A stretch of DNA of 64,000 nucleotides from Euleptes europaea. Its lineage: Eukaryota; Chordata; Lepidosauria; Squamata; Sphaerodactylidae. Each line of letters begins with the position of its first letter. The stretch's first letter is position 1. Position numbers and translations under genes: made by a program. Shown here in pieces: positions 1-11,400 of the stretch. The stretch is taken from positions 37,736,673 through 37,800,672 of the forward strand of contig NC_079325.1 of the NCBI RefSeq assembly GCF_029931775.1, read 5' to 3'. Under the pieces are notes generated by a model. It did not search any database and had not been told where the DNA came from. It was given only the letters and a program-made list of their open reading frames with translations.

Positions 1-483
1 AGCTTTGGCCAGAGAAGAAACTCTTCATGTTAATGGGGAGTTTTAGAACAACAGGAAGCTCTGAAGAAGTTGCCCACTACATCTCTTTATGGGAGTTCTG
101 GCCTTATTAGTTACTAATAACAGGTAATTTTGCCGTAGTTGGATCATTCACAGTACTATCTGAAGCATAGTTACACCCTTCTAAGGACCAAACTACGTAA
201 TACAATGTTAAACGCACTGGGCCCAAGATACTTCCCCACAGCCACAGGGAATTGCTTTTTAAAAGTCTACAGGGGCCCAATTCAGCATGGGGGGGAGAAG
301 GTCAGGGGCTATGGGGCAAATACCCCCCAGGGCTGTTTTCAGCTCAGGAAAATGGTTTGGAGAGAGGCAGGAGCCACTCTGCTCCCCACAATGTGGTTCC
401 AAGCCAGATTGCGTCCCCACAGACTTTAAAAAAGCTGTTCCCTGCAGCTGCACAGGGCACCAATTAGGGTTATCAACCTCAGG
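1..483. other. Intergenic, nothing recognised
   Basis: AT-average sequence at the left edge. No exon, RNA gene or repeat family could be named here. Open frames across it lack any domain signature. Confidence 0.5.
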
Positions 484-707
484 TAGGGTTGCCAGCTCCG
501 AGTTGGGAAATACATGGAGATTTAGGGCGTGGAGCCTGAGGGGTGTGGAGTTTGGAGAGAGGATAATGACATAGAGTATAGTTGGGTATAATACCATCGA
601 GTCCACCTTCCAACGTGGCCATTTTCTCCAGGTGAATTGATCTCTGCTGTCTGGAGATCAGTTGTAATAGCGGGAGATCTCCAGCCACTACCTGGAGGTT
701 GCCAAAC
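484..707 (-). mobile_element. GTTGCCA-TIR element, copy 1
   Basis: Starts AGGGTTGCCAGCTCC and ends CCTGGAGGTTGCCAA, with the internal palindrome GATCTCCAG/CTGGAGATC. This belongs to a 200-250 bp non-autonomous family with ends AGGGTTGCCA...TGGCAACCCT, found about twelve times in the left half of the window. Superfamily not established. Confidence 0.75.
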
Positions 708-1154
708 GTCACTTCAGGTTAAGGCCTGCCGTTTTCCCAGAATTGCAGAGTTCCCCTATAGAAAACGACAGCTTTGGAAGGTTGGGCTCCATTCTTTTTC
801 ATTCAAAGGACGGCAACCGGAAGATTCGCGGTTCTCAAAATGCTTTCAACGGAGGAGACACGAGTAGAGCTTAATTTAAAAATGAGACCTGAGGTGGTTC
901 AGGCCAAGGCTGAAGTCCTGCTACACACTCTGGGAGTCAGCCATGCTTGCAAGGGATTGTTATTCCAAAGTAAGTTGAGGCTTCTGGTGATCTGCATTCA
1001 GCATTATTTTAAACATACAACATAGCAAAGGGAGAGAGGCCTTAAACTTCCAACTGTCACAGAGCTTTTCAAAAAGCAGGCTGCCCCCATGAGGGAAAAA
1101 GGCAACAACATTCATTAGAAGGAAGGACCCAATGCTTTTTGAGGAAATCGGCAT

Positions 1155-1322
1155 TCACTCTTTATTTATTTATTTATTTGCTTTCTTCAGCTATACCCCG
1201 CCTTTTCCTCCAATGGGTACCCAAAGCAGCTTATACATTATTCTCCTTTCCTCCGTTAGGCTAGGTAAGGCTGGGAGTAACTGGCCCAAGGTCCCCTATT
1301 GTTAATAACTGTATCAATAGTC
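1155..1322 (-). mobile_element. tRNA-derived SINE tail (TTTATTTATTTA type)
   Basis: Begins with a (TTTA)n run followed by CTATACCCCGCC and TGGGTACCCAAAGCAGC. The same body recurs at 17345 and 18437. Older, truncated copy. Confidence 0.5.
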
Positions 1323-1340
1323 CTTAAGGTCGTGATTAAG

Positions 1341-1588
1341 GTTGCCAACCGCCAGGTACTAGCTGGAGATCTCCCACTATTTATATGCCAATAAAGGTTT
1401 ATGAAAAAGGATCTCCCACTATTACAACCGATCTCCAGCCAATAGAGATCAGTTCCCCTGGACAAAATGGCCACTTTGGCAGTTGGACTCTATGGCATTG
1501 AAGTCCCTCCCCTCCTCCAAATTCCACCCCCCTCAGGCTCCGCCCCAAAAACCTCCCGTTGGTGGCGAAGAGGGACCTGGCAGCCCTA
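1341..1588 (+). mobile_element. GTTGCCA-TIR element, copy 2 with internal duplication
   Basis: Runs AGGTTGCCAACCGCC to GGACCTGGCAGCCCT. The motif GATCTCCCACTATT occurs twice (about 1367 and 1410), around a short AT-rich insert not seen in other copies. Confidence 0.75.
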
Positions 1589-1649
1589 CTCATGATAAAA
1601 TGGTTGGGATCTCAGGGATTCTAAGGATGTAACAGAGACAGCAACACCA

Positions 1650-1812
1650 TGGGCTTGTGATACACTTTTTAATCAAGAGAGAATATTACACATAAGGGGC
1701 TTGGGGAGGGGGGTGTCAGTCGGCAAAGACTGCTGCTTTGGTCATGGAAGAAGTCCAGGACTGTGGTTCAGCAAAGAGCTTTCTCCCTCGAGACGAAACT
1801 TGCCTTGTTGAT
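1650..1812 (-). other. PTGDS: Probable spliced 3' UTR exon and poly(A) signal of PTGDS
   Basis: On the minus strand a strong acceptor (TTTTCTTCAG) ends at 1813. It is followed by about 150 nt with no obvious coding, then an ATTAAA hexamer (plus 1668-1673). A candidate donor GTGTAA lies at 2453, six bases past the stop codon. Mammalian PTGDS also splits its 3' UTR with an intron. If this intron is not used, the 3' UTR would simply run from 2458 to about 1650. Inference from motifs only. Confidence 0.45.
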
Positions 1813-2095
1813 CTGAAGAAAAGAAATACCCCCCACCAAAAAAAAAGTATTTCTTTGTCCTGGATATAATTCCCAACCACCCCCAATTGCCAGAATTAGC
1901 AAGTTCGCAAGCAAAAGCCGGGGTTGTCCAAGCAATTCAGCCTTCTCGTCTCAGCAGGAGAGGAGATTCACAATGTGGAATTATCACAGGATTTATCACC
2001 ATGAGAGATGTGGGAATGGCTTTTAACTTAAAGACCTCTTTTTGTAAAAAAAAAAAAAAAATGAGACCAATGCCTAGAGAAAAGGTTTGTTAAGG

Positions 2096-2290
2096 GCTGC
2101 CTGCTGGGATAGCTAAATGGGGCCTCTGTGTTCAGAGACAGTGTACCCCTCTCAAGCTGCAAATTTGTGAACTAACAGCAGGAGAACTCACCACACTGTC
2201 TTGTTCATGAGGTTCCCAGAGGCATCTGACCAGATGGCTGCTGTTGATAAAGGACGTCTGGGATAGATGAACCTTTGGATCTAATTTTTG
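2096..2290 (+). mobile_element. CR1/L3-like LINE 3' fragment
   Basis: Contains the recurring block of GATAGCTAAATGG, CCTCTGTGTTCAGAGACAGTG and CCAGAGGCATCTGACC. It is shared with 6530-6890, 7935-8170, 38096-38440 and 40205-40440. These are decayed LINE 3' ends. Confidence 0.5.
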
Positions 2291-2458
2291 CCTCATTGCT
2301 ACAAATCCAACTAGATTATCATGTTGTCTTCAACAGCAGCCAATCAGCTGTCCTGGAAATGCTCACAAACTGGGCATAATAGAAGCAGTCTTCCCCAGTA
2401 ATTTGGTGCCAGTATCTTCAGGGTAGACTGCCTCTGTACATAGGGGTTTACACCATGA

Positions 2459-5400
2459 CTAATAGTTGTAGATAAACCTCATATCCATGCATTTGTCTGA
2501 CACCTCTTTATTTATTTAGCCAACAGAATTATTGTGGAAACAAAATCCATCTGTTAATGAAGTCCTGGGTTTCCTTTTATGTGTCTTCCATCCACTGCCT
2601 CTTGTATTTTTGGGACTGACTCAAAGACTTCTTTCTCCAGGTGATGGAGAGGGGAGAAAGTCATAATCTTGCCACATCTCCAGTATTGATACATCATACA
2701 GCAATAGTTGAACAGTAGCCTTTTATGCGGGGACGTTTCCCTGCGGTCACCCCTACCGACTGCTTCGGGGCTTCCTTTTGATTATGCATGCCTTTTCCAC
2801 CCATCAGAGATAGCCTCGCTCTCCCCGTGCGTTTTGCCCATGTTTTCCAGATTCTGGCTAGAACAGCATCTGGAAAACATGGGCAAAATGTGCAGGACGT
2901 GCAAAGTGAACTCTGACAGGCTGAAAAGGCATGTATAATCAAAAGGAAGTCCCAAAGCAGTTGGCAGGGGTAACCATGGGGAAACGTCCCTGCATAAAAG
3001 GCCAGTGGTTCTTAGTAGCAAAAGGTGTTGTGAGCCCCATGAAAGAAGAGAAGAGAACAAACATGAAGCAGCCTCATGCTGAGTCACAACCTTGGTCTAC
3101 CAAGGTCAGTTTTTTCTACTAAGACTGGCCGTGACTCTCCAGGATCTCAGGTAGAGGTCTTTTCACAACATGATGAACTCTACTTCCTGATTCTTTTAAT
3201 TGAAGTTGTTGGGGACTGAACCTGAGACCTCTGCCTGCAAAACAAGTGCTCTGCCACTGAACCGTGGCTCCTTTTCCTTTAAAGCCCCCCAAAGGATTCA
3301 GACACAAGGGAAAGGACTACTCACCTACACAGATTCCTCCATGCACAGATCTGTTGAGAGGGTGAGAGAGACAAGACAAGTTAGAAAGGGGGTCCCCCAT
3401 GGCATTTGGGATGACATCACCCCCATGGTATATTTCTTTATTTGCAATACTTTTTTGCTTCCTCTGTCTAAATGCTTGAGGCAGTTCAGAATATCCGTAA
3501 AATGAGGTATCAAATGCTGCAAAGCTTAGCACTGCATGAAAAGAAGTAGGGATAACAATTCAGAGCAGCGGGTAAAATAACGGTGGGCCCAAGGTGTACA
3601 TGGTAAGCAAAACACTTCACAATTTTTTTTAGAAAAAGGTTTTCCTCATGGTGCCTAATGCTTATCAAGCCACCCAGGAGGTGAACCACTATAGGAAGGC
3701 ACTGCACAGTCAAGACACCTCCCCAGAAAAGGCACAGAACCCCCAACTCACAACAGAACAGGAAAACCCGCTGTTGCTAAGACAGAGTCTTCCATCCATG
3801 CTTCTCCCCCATGCAGTCCAGAACAAGGAAAAGTCACCAAGAGGAGTTTATCCTTAACCTATGCATGGAAGCACAACACTTCTGGTATTATGAGATGTGC
3901 CTATAGTTGAGTAGTCTTCAACAGTTAATCCCAATAAATATGGGGCTCCTTTTTTTCTTATATATGCCCTGTTTCTCCCCACCAATGACTCTCTTTCTGC
4001 CTCCTTTTTATTTAAAAAAAAGGGGGGGGAATACTGATTCACCAGTGGAAGGCCAGTGTTTCAAACTGTGTGCTCCCCGGGGCAGGTCCTTGTGCCTGTT
4101 GATGGTGTGTCTAAATAATACAAGGAAGAGAAGAAGTCTGGCTGGATGTTTGAACCTGGGCCAGCTTCTCATTCCCTCGGCCAAGTCCCTGATCCCAGGA
4201 TTGCTCTTACTAGTCCGGGGCAAGATGAGGATGCTCTCCTGGGTGAGTCCCTGCTCCAAGGCGAACCGAGTGAATTTCTCCAGCAACTCCAGATTCAGCT
4301 CCTTGCGTCTACCTGCAAAAAACACACACACACAGTGAGTGAAGCAGAAGATGAGGGAGGCTTCTTGACCAGTAGGGTTGCCAGGTCCCTCTTCGCCACT
4401 GGCGGGAGGTTTTAGGGACGGAGCATTAGGAGGGCGGGGTTTGGGAAGGGGCTTCAATGCCATAGAGTCCAATGGCCAAAATGGCCATTTTCTCCAGGTG
4501 AACTGATCTCCATCAGCTGAAGATCAGTTGTAATAGCAGATCTCCAGCCACCACCTGGAGGTTGGCAAGCCTACTTGCTGAACCCACCCAGTGCCTCCAC
4601 TTCCTCCCTTTTCTTGCTGTGTCAGCCCCACTATAAGTGGTATCTGAGGAGAGGCAGGGCCCTGGCCATCACCTTTCCCTATTTTCTGAATTAAGAGCTG
4701 CATAAAATAAGGAGGCTCTGTACTGCCCTGAGGAGAAGAGTCCTCATTGGCTCGTATTCCTTTAGTCCAACCAGTCTCCTAAAATCAGGCTGACTTTTCC
4801 TCTGCCCCTGAGCCCCAGTATCTTGTCACCAAGGTGATCAGCACATCTACTGAGCAGAGCTGGGGGAACTGGGAAGAACTGTTATCTACTGGGGTGAGCA
4901 GCAGGTATGGAAGCTAGGCACGCACCATACAAGGTCACCATTGTAAAGGTTTCTGCCCCCTTGGTCTTCTTGGTATGAAGCAGCGCATACTCATCGTAGT
5001 TGGTCTCCACCACTCGGACTTCATGTTGGCTTCCAGACCCTGGAAGGAAAATCAACAAAGCGAAGAAGTTAACTGGGACCGACCATAAAGGGAGGGACAG
5101 TGGAGCTACCCACCAGACACTTCTATAAGCCAGCCCTCTAGCCTGGGTCCCTTCAGAGTTTCCCAATCAGGAGAGCAAATTGTCTTCTCAGCACTGCTTC
5201 ATGTTTGGCTAGTTAAAAGACTCCTTTGAACTTGACCAGCTGATTAACCAAATTCTTAGCGTTGCCAACCTCCAGGTACTAGCTGGAGATCTCCTGCTAT
5301 TACAACTGATCTCCATCCGATAGAGATCAGTTCACCTGGAGAAAATGGCTGCTTTAGCAATTGGACTCTATGGCCTTGAAGTCCCTCCCCTCACCAAACC

Positions 5401-8400
5401 CTGCCCTCCTCAGGTTCCACCCCAAAAACCTCCCACCGGTGGCGAAGAGGGACCTGGCAACCCTACAAATTCTGGATTGTTGGTGCCTTTTTAAACTCCT
5501 GAAGGATGGCTTTAAACAATGCAACCATCTATTTGATCGTTATGATTGTTGAACAGAAGCAGTCTACCTCTAAATATTAGGTGCTAGGACAAAAGACAAG
5601 AGACAGGTGGTATCCTGTGCCTTGCTTGTGAGCCTCAACCTTGCTGGCTACTGGCGGAGGGAGGATGCTGGCCTAGGGCCAGAACAGTATAGTGATTAGA
5701 CTAGGGCAAGCAACACCCACATTTAAATCTCTGCTCACTACATGCCACAGGCTCTTTCTGCCTAGCCTGACCCCCAGGGTTGTTGTGAAGATAAAATGAA
5801 GGAAGGATGGCATAAATATTAGATAGTGAACCTTTGTTCTGATTCAACAAAAAATTTCTTAGTCTATCATCATGTACCAAACCAGAAAACTAACTGGAAC
5901 CTTTATGTGTAGAGGCAAAATATCTCTGCATACCAGGAAATATTCCTTCACTCAGTGAATAATGAAATGTTGTCAGTAGATGTACGCACAGGAAGCTGCC
6001 TTGTGCTGAATCAGACCATGAAGGTCAGTATTGGTCTTTTATGCATGGCTGTTTCACTCGCCATCATCCCTCCAACGACTGTGGATCTTTGTTTGGATTA
6101 TGCATGCCGTTTCCGCTCTCTCCCCCTGCTTTTCCCCCGCATTTTGCCTGCGTTTTGAGGGACCTGTTTTATTCCGAATTTGAAAACGCAGGGAAATACA
6201 GGGGGAGAGTGAGGTGACCTCTGACGATTGGAAACGGCATGCATAATCCAAACAAAGACCCCAAGTCTTCGGAGAAGTGATGGTAAGTGAAACAGCCATG
6301 CATAAAAGACCTTTGTCTACTCAGACTTGCAGCAGCTTCCCGGAGTCTCAGGCTAAGGTCTTTCACATCACCTACTGCCTGGTCCTTTTAACTGGAGATG
6401 CAAGGGACTGAACACCAGACCTTCTGCTTGCCAAGCGGAGGCCCTTCCACTGAGACAAAACCCCTCCACTTTATACAGCTGGCCAGTCTAGCACAGATAG
6501 TTTAAAAAGGGGATTAGACAGAGTCATGGAGGAGAGGTCCATCAGTGGCTAACAGCTGTGATGACTAAAGAGGAGGAGAAGGAGAAGAGTTGGTTTTTAT
6601 ATGCCGACTTTCTCTACCATTTAAGGAAGAATCAAACCAGCTTGCAATTACCTTCCCTTCCCCTCCCCACAACAGACACCTTGTGAGGTAGGTGGGGCTG
6701 AGAGAGCTCTGAGAGCTGTGACTAGCCCAAGGTCAGGAAACATCTGAATACCAGTGCCAGGAGGCATCTGGGCAAGGCCTTGGCTGCTATGCCCTGCTCA
6801 TTGCACACTGCCCCGGGCATATAGTTAGCGGCAATGGGAAACAAGATGCTGGACTAGATGGACCACTGATCTGATCCAGCAGGGCTCTTCTTATCTACCA
6901 GGTGTTGAAAGCAACAACAGAGAGAAGTCCGGACGCTGTGCTCTTCTTGTGGTCTCTAGTCTGGGAGCATCTGGTTGACCACGGCTGGCAACAGGTTGCT
7001 GGCCTAGAGGGGCCTTTTCAGTGTTCTACTCGATGTTTGATGACCCCACTTAACTGGGTTTGGAGGCCCCTGTCCTCGCCAGAGGCTATTTTTCTTCGTT
7101 TTTGGCAGACTCAGCGGCTAGAACCTGTTTTCTTGGACTGGCAAGGGCAAAATGTTCCACATCTTGCTTGGAAGCAAACAGGATTAGAGGGCAAACAGAT
7201 ACCCATTTATTTTTCCCAGCAGCTCCTGCCCTCTCTGCCCCCAACAATAAAAGTCGCTGTTTTCAGCCAGCTACTGTTTTCCTCACTTACATGGGCTGAT
7301 GTAGCTGAATCGGCCTGGCTGGTCAGTTGGAACAAAAAGGGTCTTTCTTGTCTCACATCGATCAAACCTGGAGTGTTGGTCAACGCACATACAAAACAAG
7401 CATTACATTATATATTAGTTATTGAAAATATTGACATGTATCATTAAAGAAAACTTAGAATACTAACAGATGTATAAAAACATATAAGTACAATAGAATT
7501 AAAATGCTTATCTTCCTTTATTCATATATTCAAAGTAGATATTACTGTGTTAGGACCTTAGGTACTAATAAGCATAATCAAAAGTAGATATCTGATAAGT
7601 TACTATAAAAAAGAAAAAGGTTACAGTGCCTATTCAGGCATGCTTGATTTAGTGTTATGTCTTTGTCAGATATGGTATGTATGTTTTGTGTATTGTTAGT
7701 GTTATGTCAAATTTTAAAATAAAAATTATTATTTTTAAAAAAGCATTATATGATGAGACAAGAAGTTCCTGAGCATCTCTTAAATGGGAGAGATGGAAAG
7801 CTCTTGGGAGACATCTTCATTCACCTGAGTTTCCATTCTATGAAACATCTTTGCAGCCCTGACTTGGTGATTGAACAAAAGGGAAAGAAACTTACGGAAC
7901 TCACCGCCACAAGGTACAGAGAGGGCCACTAGCTTGGACATGTTACATAGGGAACTAGGCAAATTCATGGAAGAAAGGGCCATCAGTGGCTATTAGGCAT
8001 GATGGCTAAGTGAAACCTCCATGCTCAGAAGTAGTGTCTCTCCTAGGATCAGTTTCTGGGGGATGCACGAAAGGATGTTGCCTCCTTGCCCTGCTTCTGG
8101 GCTTCCAGGAGTCAGGAAACAGGATGCTGGATTAGATGAACCCTTAGCCTGATCCACAATAGGTCTCATGTTTTTCAAGTATATCTTCATGCAGTGCATT
8201 ACTAACCTGTGGAATTCACTGCCACAAGAAATGGTGATTATCACTAGATAAAACTGCTTTGATATTTGGAGTTACATATCCAACAGCAGTGTATATTGTT
8301 GTCCTCATACTCTACTTAACACGGGTTCCCACCTGACACTCTTTATGCATAAGGAAATGATAGAGGTGAACAGCTGCACAGATTTATCCCAGTGCATTAA

Positions 8401-11400
8401 ACAAGTTGCAGAGGGTCCTTATTGGGAGACCTGGTGTGTGCCACTTCCTGATAAAGGACGCGCAACAACCAATGTTTGTGGTGCAGAAATGTTATGGAAC
8501 TTGTTAACTTGTCAATTACTAGTAGTCAACTTGTCAATTACTAGTCATCTTGTCAATTACTAGTAATGTTAAGTAATGGACTTTCTTATACAAGCTCTTC
8601 ATTCATCTCTTACTCTTGGTTTTGATGTAGCTTGACTCTTTAATTACAAAAGATTGCTGACCCCTGGCTAAGGCAGTGTTTGTTCTTTTGATTAAAGCTA
8701 TATAAAAACACACACAGTTATCTGCTGTCACACTTCCAAATCTACCTGCAGTGTATGAAAGAGCAGACTGTGCACTGCATACGGCACTTTAGCATTCATT
8801 CATGCGCTTGCGTGCACGTGAATGTGCTCTGGAGACAAAAGGGCCACTACTCCCCACTCAGAAATTCAGCTATTAAAGACCTTGCGGAAGGAGTTGAACC
8901 TTGAAGATCAATGCTTGCAACTAAGGTTGCCAACCTCCAGGTGGGGTCTGGAATTAGAACTGATCTCCAGGAGGCAGAGATCAGTTCCCCTGGAAAAAGT
9001 GGCTTTGGAGGGTGGACTTTATGGTGCTGTACCCCACTGAGGTCCTTCCCCTCCCCAAACCCCTCCCTCCCAAGGCTCCACCCCCCAAATTTCCAGGTGT
9101 TTCCCAACCCAGATTTGGCAACCCTACTTGCAACTCAATAACACGACATTCCCCAAAGGCAAAAATGTGGATGATAGGAAGGCAGCGGTTGTCCAGATAA
9201 TGCAGACTGCCGCTACTAAAAAATGGCTTTGCTTCCCAAGCAAGCTTTTCCATCACCCGCCCCATCCCCAGCTTACTTGGGATAGGTGGAGGTGACATTC
9301 AGGTTTCCGTCTTCTGTGGGCGTGACCACCGTGGTGCACATCTTCATCACCGACTTCTTCTCCTTGAACCATCTGGAATTGGAGGCTAGGCCGATGCTGT
9401 ACCATCTCCCTACGAACTGTGGTCACCAAACCACCCGTTAGAGAAGGCTACCACTTAACAGAAATACCCACACACGCACTCTTTGCCTTTCTCATTATTA
9501 TTTCCCCAATGTTTAAAACCTTTCAAGTCACACAGGGATTTTAAACAGTGAAATTTTAAACAGTGAAATTATCTCCCTTGACTCTGGTAAAACACTTTCT
9601 TCTTAAATTAGCTTTCAAACCCCCCCACCCCCAAATTTCCTCTCTATGCCTGTCTTACTTGCACAGATACATATGAACATATGAACACATGAAGCTGCCT
9701 TACACTGAATCAGACCCTTGGTCCATCCAGGTCAGTATTGTCTACTCAGACCGGTAGCGGCTCTCCAGGGTCTCAGGGAGAGGTCTTTCCCATCACCTAC
9801 TTGCCTAGTCCCTTTAACTGGAGATGCCGGGGATTGAACCTGGGACCTTCTGCATGCCAAGCAGATGCTCTACCACTGAGCCACAGCCTCTCAGGGGAGA
9901 GGAGCAGAGGGGGGGTGGCATTTGTTAGGCCACCTGATAGGGAAGGGGATTTATACGATTACATTGTTATGTTATCAGCCCCTGAAGTAGGTTGGCAGCC
10001 CTTTCCTCCTCTATCGTATCCTCAAAACAACCCCATGAAGTAGGTTGGAGAGGGGAGCACGCAACGGCCCCAAGTGAGTGGGGTTGCAAAGGCCAGAATC
10101 CTCACCTAACACTCAGGGTTCAAATGCTCCATACCTGTGTTTACAAGGTGTCTCCGGATTCACCATTTTGAGCACAGTCGGTTCCAAGAATGTCACTTGA
10201 AAAGCCTCAGAAGCTGATTTTACTGGTAGTGGATGGCGTGGATGGAGGAGGGGGCTCCTGCTTCCTCCCCCCTGCATTTTTTCCTGAGCCTAAGGAACTG
10301 TCCGCGGGAGGTTAGTCACATAACTTTGTAGCTGCGTATGGAGCAGTCTGAGCACTCACTGCTCCAAACTTAGGCAAGTAACTGCCCACTGGGGGTTCTG
10401 TAAAGGTAAAGGTAGTCCCCTGTGCAAGCACTGTTTCATTCCTGAGGTTCTTCAGGCACAGGTAAAAGGGTGGGAGGGGGTTAGGAAGAGCCCTCCTCCT
10501 CCCGCATGCCACCCGTCTACAAAACCAGCTTCTGAAACTTTTATAGTGACATTCTTGGAGCCGAGGTGTGACTCTGGTCAAAGTGGTGAACGAGGGTTGC
10601 CAGGTCCTTCTTTGCCACCGGCAGGAGGTTTTTGGGGCGGAGCCTGAGGAGGGTGGAGTTTGGGGAGGGACTTCAATGCCATAGAGTCCAATTGCCAAAG
10701 CACCCCTTTTTCTTCAGGTAAACTGATCTCTATTGCCTGGAGATCAGTTGTAATTCCAGGAGATCTCCAGCCACCACCTGGAGGTTGGCAGCCCTATACC
10801 TGGCAGTTTCCTTTTGGAAGCCCTGTCATTGCTGCAGCTGCCAATGCAGCCCAGCAGCCCTTCCAAATGGTGGGTTTCTCTACATTTCCCATGCCACATC
10901 CCCCCACCCTCACCAGCAGGGGCTGCCATGGGGATGGAGGAAGGGGAAATGGCTGCCCTATAGGCAGGACCAGGAAAAATCCAACCTTTTGCACCCACAT
11001 GGCAGCCACTCAGTCTCTGCTACAACCTTTCTCAAACTTTGTAGCAAACCAGGTTTGGGATAGATCTGAGAAAGGCATGGGCTTACCTCTGAAGCACACA
11101 AAGGAATCACGATGCTGTAGGAAAGCAGGAAAAAAACTTACTTCCCAACAGCATCAAACCCGTGCAAACAGCCTGTGCGGAAGAAGTTTAAGAGACACAG
11201 AACTAGGGGGCTGTACATTTTCTTGCCCCTTAGAACATTACCAGTAGAGTTGCCAGGTCTCTCTTTGCCACCTACAGGAGGTTTGGGGGGCAGAGCCTGA
11301 GGGGGGTGGGGTTTAGGAGGGGAGGGACTTCAATGCCATAGAGTCCAATGGCCAAAGCGGCCATTTTCTCCAGGTGAACTGAACTCTATTGGCTGAAGAT

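Noticed and set aside
3907-4472. Open frames of 143 and 154 codons near 4 kb
   Set aside because: Only 4211-4312 on the minus strand is coding (PTGDS exon 5); the rest is intron and a TIR element.
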